From positions 1-6,940 of the forward strand of contig CALBJM010000338.1 of assembly GCA_937893225.1 (NCBI GenBank): DNA of 6,940 nt, given 5' to 3'. The position numbers were made by a program, and so were the translations under genes. Positions within the stretch are counted from its first letter, which is position 1; each line of letters begins with the position of its first letter. The stretch comes from an uncultured Erysipelotrichaceae bacterium (lineage in GTDB: Bacteria; Bacillota_I; Bacilli_A; Erysipelotrichales; Erysipelotrichaceae). Positions 5,993 to 6,940 of this stretch are shown piece by piece. The notes beneath the pieces were generated by a model. It was not told the DNA's origin and ran no database searches. It was given only the letters and a program-made list of their open reading frames with translations.

Positions 5993-6349
5993 ATGTTTAA
6001 CTTTTTAAAAAAATTCAAAAAGAAAAAAGAAGAGAAAGAAGAAATTGTTGAAGTCAAACAAGATATAAGTCGTGGCGTAGCAAGAGGCATGTATTGTGCG
6101 ACATGTGGATATATGGAAGTGAATGAGGATAGTAATGAACTTCCAATGGAAGGATTTGCAATTTGCCCGAATTGTGGTGATTATTTGAAAATTGGATGGT
6201 TTTTAAAAACAGATGATGGATATCGTCTTTCTGAAAATGGCGGTGTGGTTGCATTGGATAAAAAAAGACCACAGAGTGGTGGACATCATCGTGTTAGAAA
6301 GCCTGGACCAAATAGAAGTAGAAGAAAAGGAAATCGAAATCTTAAGTGA
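5993..6349 (+). CDS. Small zinc-ribbon protein of unknown function
   Basis: I do not recognise this family by name. The 118-residue product has three parts. An N-terminal segment of about 17 residues (MFNFLKKFKKKKEEKEE) is highly charged and could form an amphipathic helix. A central zinc ribbon has two cysteine pairs, C35-ATC38 and C58-PNC61, with GY and GD following them. The basic C-terminal tail (about residues 90-118) is rich in Arg, Lys, Gly and Pro and could bind nucleic acid or acidic membranes. The start ATG 5993 follows GAGG (5982-5985) by seven bases. No membrane segment or signal peptide is seen. A short inverted repeat (GTATC 5962-5966 and GATAC 5970-5974) lies in front, with no convincing promoter, so expression may come from readthrough. 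The next gene also encodes a zinc ribbon, hinting at related roles. Rubredoxin-like electron transfer is less likely because the cysteine spacing and surroundings differ. Confidence 0.8.
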   Translation: MFNFLKKFKKKKEEKEEIVEVKQDISRGVARGMYCATCGYMEVNEDSNELPMEGFAICPNCGDYLKIGWFLKTDDGYRLSENGGVVALDKKRPQSGGHHRVRKPGPNRSRRKGNRNLK

Positions 6350-6360
6350 TTTCTTTTTTT
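6336..6360 (+). terminator. Intrinsic terminator overlapping the zinc-ribbon gene stop
   Basis: GAAATC (6336-6341) pairs with GATTTC (6348-6353) around a six-base loop that contains the first base of the TGA stop. Seven T residues follow (6354-6360). The stem is short and AT-rich, so it is probably a moderate terminator. Confidence 0.6.
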
Positions 6361-6385
6361 GTTTACAAACACATTTGATTGTCGA

Positions 6386-6413
6386 TTTTCTAAAAAAGGA
6401 TTCGGTGTAAAAT
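6386..6413 (+). promoter_or_regulatory. Candidate promoter immediately before the membrane zinc-ribbon gene
   Basis: TAAAAT at 6408-6413 matches five of six bases of the -10 consensus. The -35 candidate TTTTCT (6386-6391), spaced by 16 bases, is poor. With this -10 box, transcription would start at about 6419-6421, at or next to the ATG, which would give a leaderless message. Because the -35 is weak the call is tentative. Confidence 0.35.
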
Positions 6414-6420
6414 ACTAAGC

Positions 6421-6822
6421 ATGAACAAATTAAGACAAAAAATACAGAAATTTATGTACAACAAATATGGTGCTGATCAATTTGGCTTAACGATATTTGT
6501 TATAGCACTTGTATGCAGTTTGATTGCTACTTTTACAAGAAACATACTATTTTATATTTTGCAGTTAGCACTAGTAATTTATGGTTTTTTTAGAATGTTT
6601 TCTAAAAACTATGTTAAGCGGCGTATTGAAAATGATCAGTATTTAGCGTTTGTCAAAGTATGTCAACGAACTTACAAGGTGTGCATCAATAATGTGAAGG
6701 ATAGAAATTATAAGTATTTCTTGTGCCCACATTGTCATCAGATGGTGCGTATTCCTCGTGGTAGAGGAAAGGTGACAATTACGTGTCCAAATTGTCATAG
6801 AGAGTTCGATAAAAAGAGTTAG
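6421..6822 (+). CDS. Membrane-anchored zinc-ribbon protein of unknown function
   Basis: The 133-residue product begins with a basic amphipathic stretch (MNKLRQKIQKFMYNKYGADQ). Two hydrophobic segments follow at about 22-38 and 42-57, separated by a short TRN turn, consistent with a membrane hairpin and both ends in the cytoplasm. A conserved-looking RMFSKNYVKRRIEND linker leads to a C-terminal zinc ribbon with C102-PHC105 and C122-PNC125 flanking a RIPRGRGKVTI hairpin. The layout resembles small conserved hypothetical proteins of firmicutes that I recall but cannot name. It could sense or bind a ligand near the membrane, but no function can be assigned. The start ATG 6421 has no Shine-Dalgarno sequence in the preceding 15 bases. 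The alternative ATG at 6454 (residue 12) also has none and would cut into the N-terminal region, so 6421 is kept. A terminator follows directly. Confidence 0.8.
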   Translation: MNKLRQKIQKFMYNKYGADQFGLTIFVIALVCSLIATFTRNILFYILQLALVIYGFFRMFSKNYVKRRIENDQYLAFVKVCQRTYKVCINNVKDRNYKYFLCPHCHQMVRIPRGRGKVTITCPNCHREFDKKS

Positions 6823-6858
6823 CACAAAATTTTTGCACGAAAATCTTGTGCTTTTTTT
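6821..6858 (+). terminator. Intrinsic terminator after the membrane zinc-ribbon gene
   Basis: AGCACAA (6821-6827) pairs with TTGTGCT (6846-6852). After one A/C mismatch the stem continues with 6829-6833 against 6840-6844, closing on a six-base loop. Seven T residues follow (6852-6858). The stem starts within the TAG stop codon. Its 3' arm also contains the -35 candidate of the tRNA promoter. Confidence 0.88.
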
Positions 6859-6874
6859 ATGTATACGGTATAAT
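6846..6874 (+). promoter_or_regulatory. Promoter of the tRNA-Val gene
   Basis: A perfect -10 TATAAT lies at 6869-6874. TTGTGC (6846-6851) sits exactly 17 bases upstream as a partial -35 (the TTG half matches). The predicted start near 6881 is about seven bases before the mature tRNA 5' end, a typical short leader for removal by RNase P. Confidence 0.7.
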
Positions 6875-6887
6875 ATTTCTTGCATTT

Positions 6888-6940
6888 GGAGGTTTAGCTC
6901 AGTTGGGAGAGCATCTGCCTTACAAGCAGAGGGTCAGCGG
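6888..6940 (+). tRNA. tRNA-Val (anticodon TAC), 5' part, cut by the window end
   Basis: The cloverleaf can be followed to base 53. The acceptor 5' strand is GGAGGTT (6888-6894), then TA at positions 8-9. The D stem GCTC (6897-6900) pairs with GAGC (6909-6912) around the loop AGTTGGGA. The anticodon stem TCTGC (6914-6918) pairs with GCAGA (6926-6930) around the seven-base loop CTTACAA. The anticodon is TAC (6921-6923), reading valine GTA codons and probably other GTN codons through wobble. The variable loop is GGGTC and the T stem begins AGCGG. The T loop, the acceptor 3' strand and any CCA lie beyond the window. More tRNA genes may follow, as is common in firmicutes. Confidence 0.95.

Noticed and set aside
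6213..6410. 65-codon plus-strand frame overlapping the end of the first zinc-ribbon gene
   Set aside because: It reads another frame of the zinc-ribbon gene, runs through its terminator, has no ribosome binding site and encodes no recognisable motif.
1..6940. Mobile elements, CRISPR arrays, toxin-antitoxin or defence genes
   Set aside because: No transposase or integrase frames, no regularly spaced repeats, no terminal inverted repeats, and no paired small genes of those kinds are visible.

Overview
The window is AT-rich bacterial DNA from a low-GC Gram-positive (Bacillota/Firmicutes). The evidence is the Shine-Dalgarno sites (GGAGG type), sigma-A-like -10 boxes, a purine riboswitch ahead of a purine permease, a CcpA-type cre-like site, a lipobox-bearing solute-binding lipoprotein, and intrinsic terminators after most transcription units. 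The overall flavour suggests an Erysipelotrichia-like gut firmicute. That placement is an impression from protein similarity remembered without a search, not a demonstrated assignment. All genes lie on the plus strand.

Layout. Positions 1-28 hold the terminator of an unseen upstream gene. Positions 44-242 are a regulatory leader made of a cre-like site, a promoter, a guanine-class purine riboswitch aptamer and an intrinsic terminator. They control a PbuG/AzgA-type purine base permease (279-1643), which has its own terminator. A short gap (1656-1750) with a second terminator-like hairpin and a duplicated Shine-Dalgarno motif precedes a two-gene, translationally overlapping unit. This unit encodes 1-phosphofructokinase (1751-2662) and an AlaX-type alanyl-tRNA editing protein (2653-3816). 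A new promoter then drives an orphan sugar-type ABC solute-binding lipoprotein (3873-5093), closed by a hairpin that overlaps its stop codon. Next is a Cof-type HAD phosphatase reading frame that is broken by one missing base near 5284-5287 (5133-5923). Two small uncharacterised zinc-ribbon proteins follow, one soluble (5993-6349) and one membrane-anchored (6421-6822). The window ends inside a tRNA-Val(TAC) gene (6888-6940) with its own promoter.

How it fits together. The first unit is a self-contained purine-uptake switch: guanine or hypoxanthine binding to the leader should stop transcription of the importer. The next genes look like ordinary sugar-phosphate and quality-control housekeeping functions (fructose-1-phosphate phosphorylation, clearing of mischarged tRNA-Ala, sugar capture, sugar-phosphate dephosphorylation). 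They sit side by side without the partners usually found with them: there is no fructose PTS gene beside fruK and no ABC permease beside the binding protein. I found no mobile element, CRISPR array, toxin-antitoxin pair or defence system, and no clearly new multi-gene system. The points most worth a second look are the shortened-loop riboswitch, the mutually exclusive pairings in the fruK leader, the frameshifted HAD gene, and the pair of unknown zinc-ribbon genes, the second of which appears to lack a ribosome binding site.
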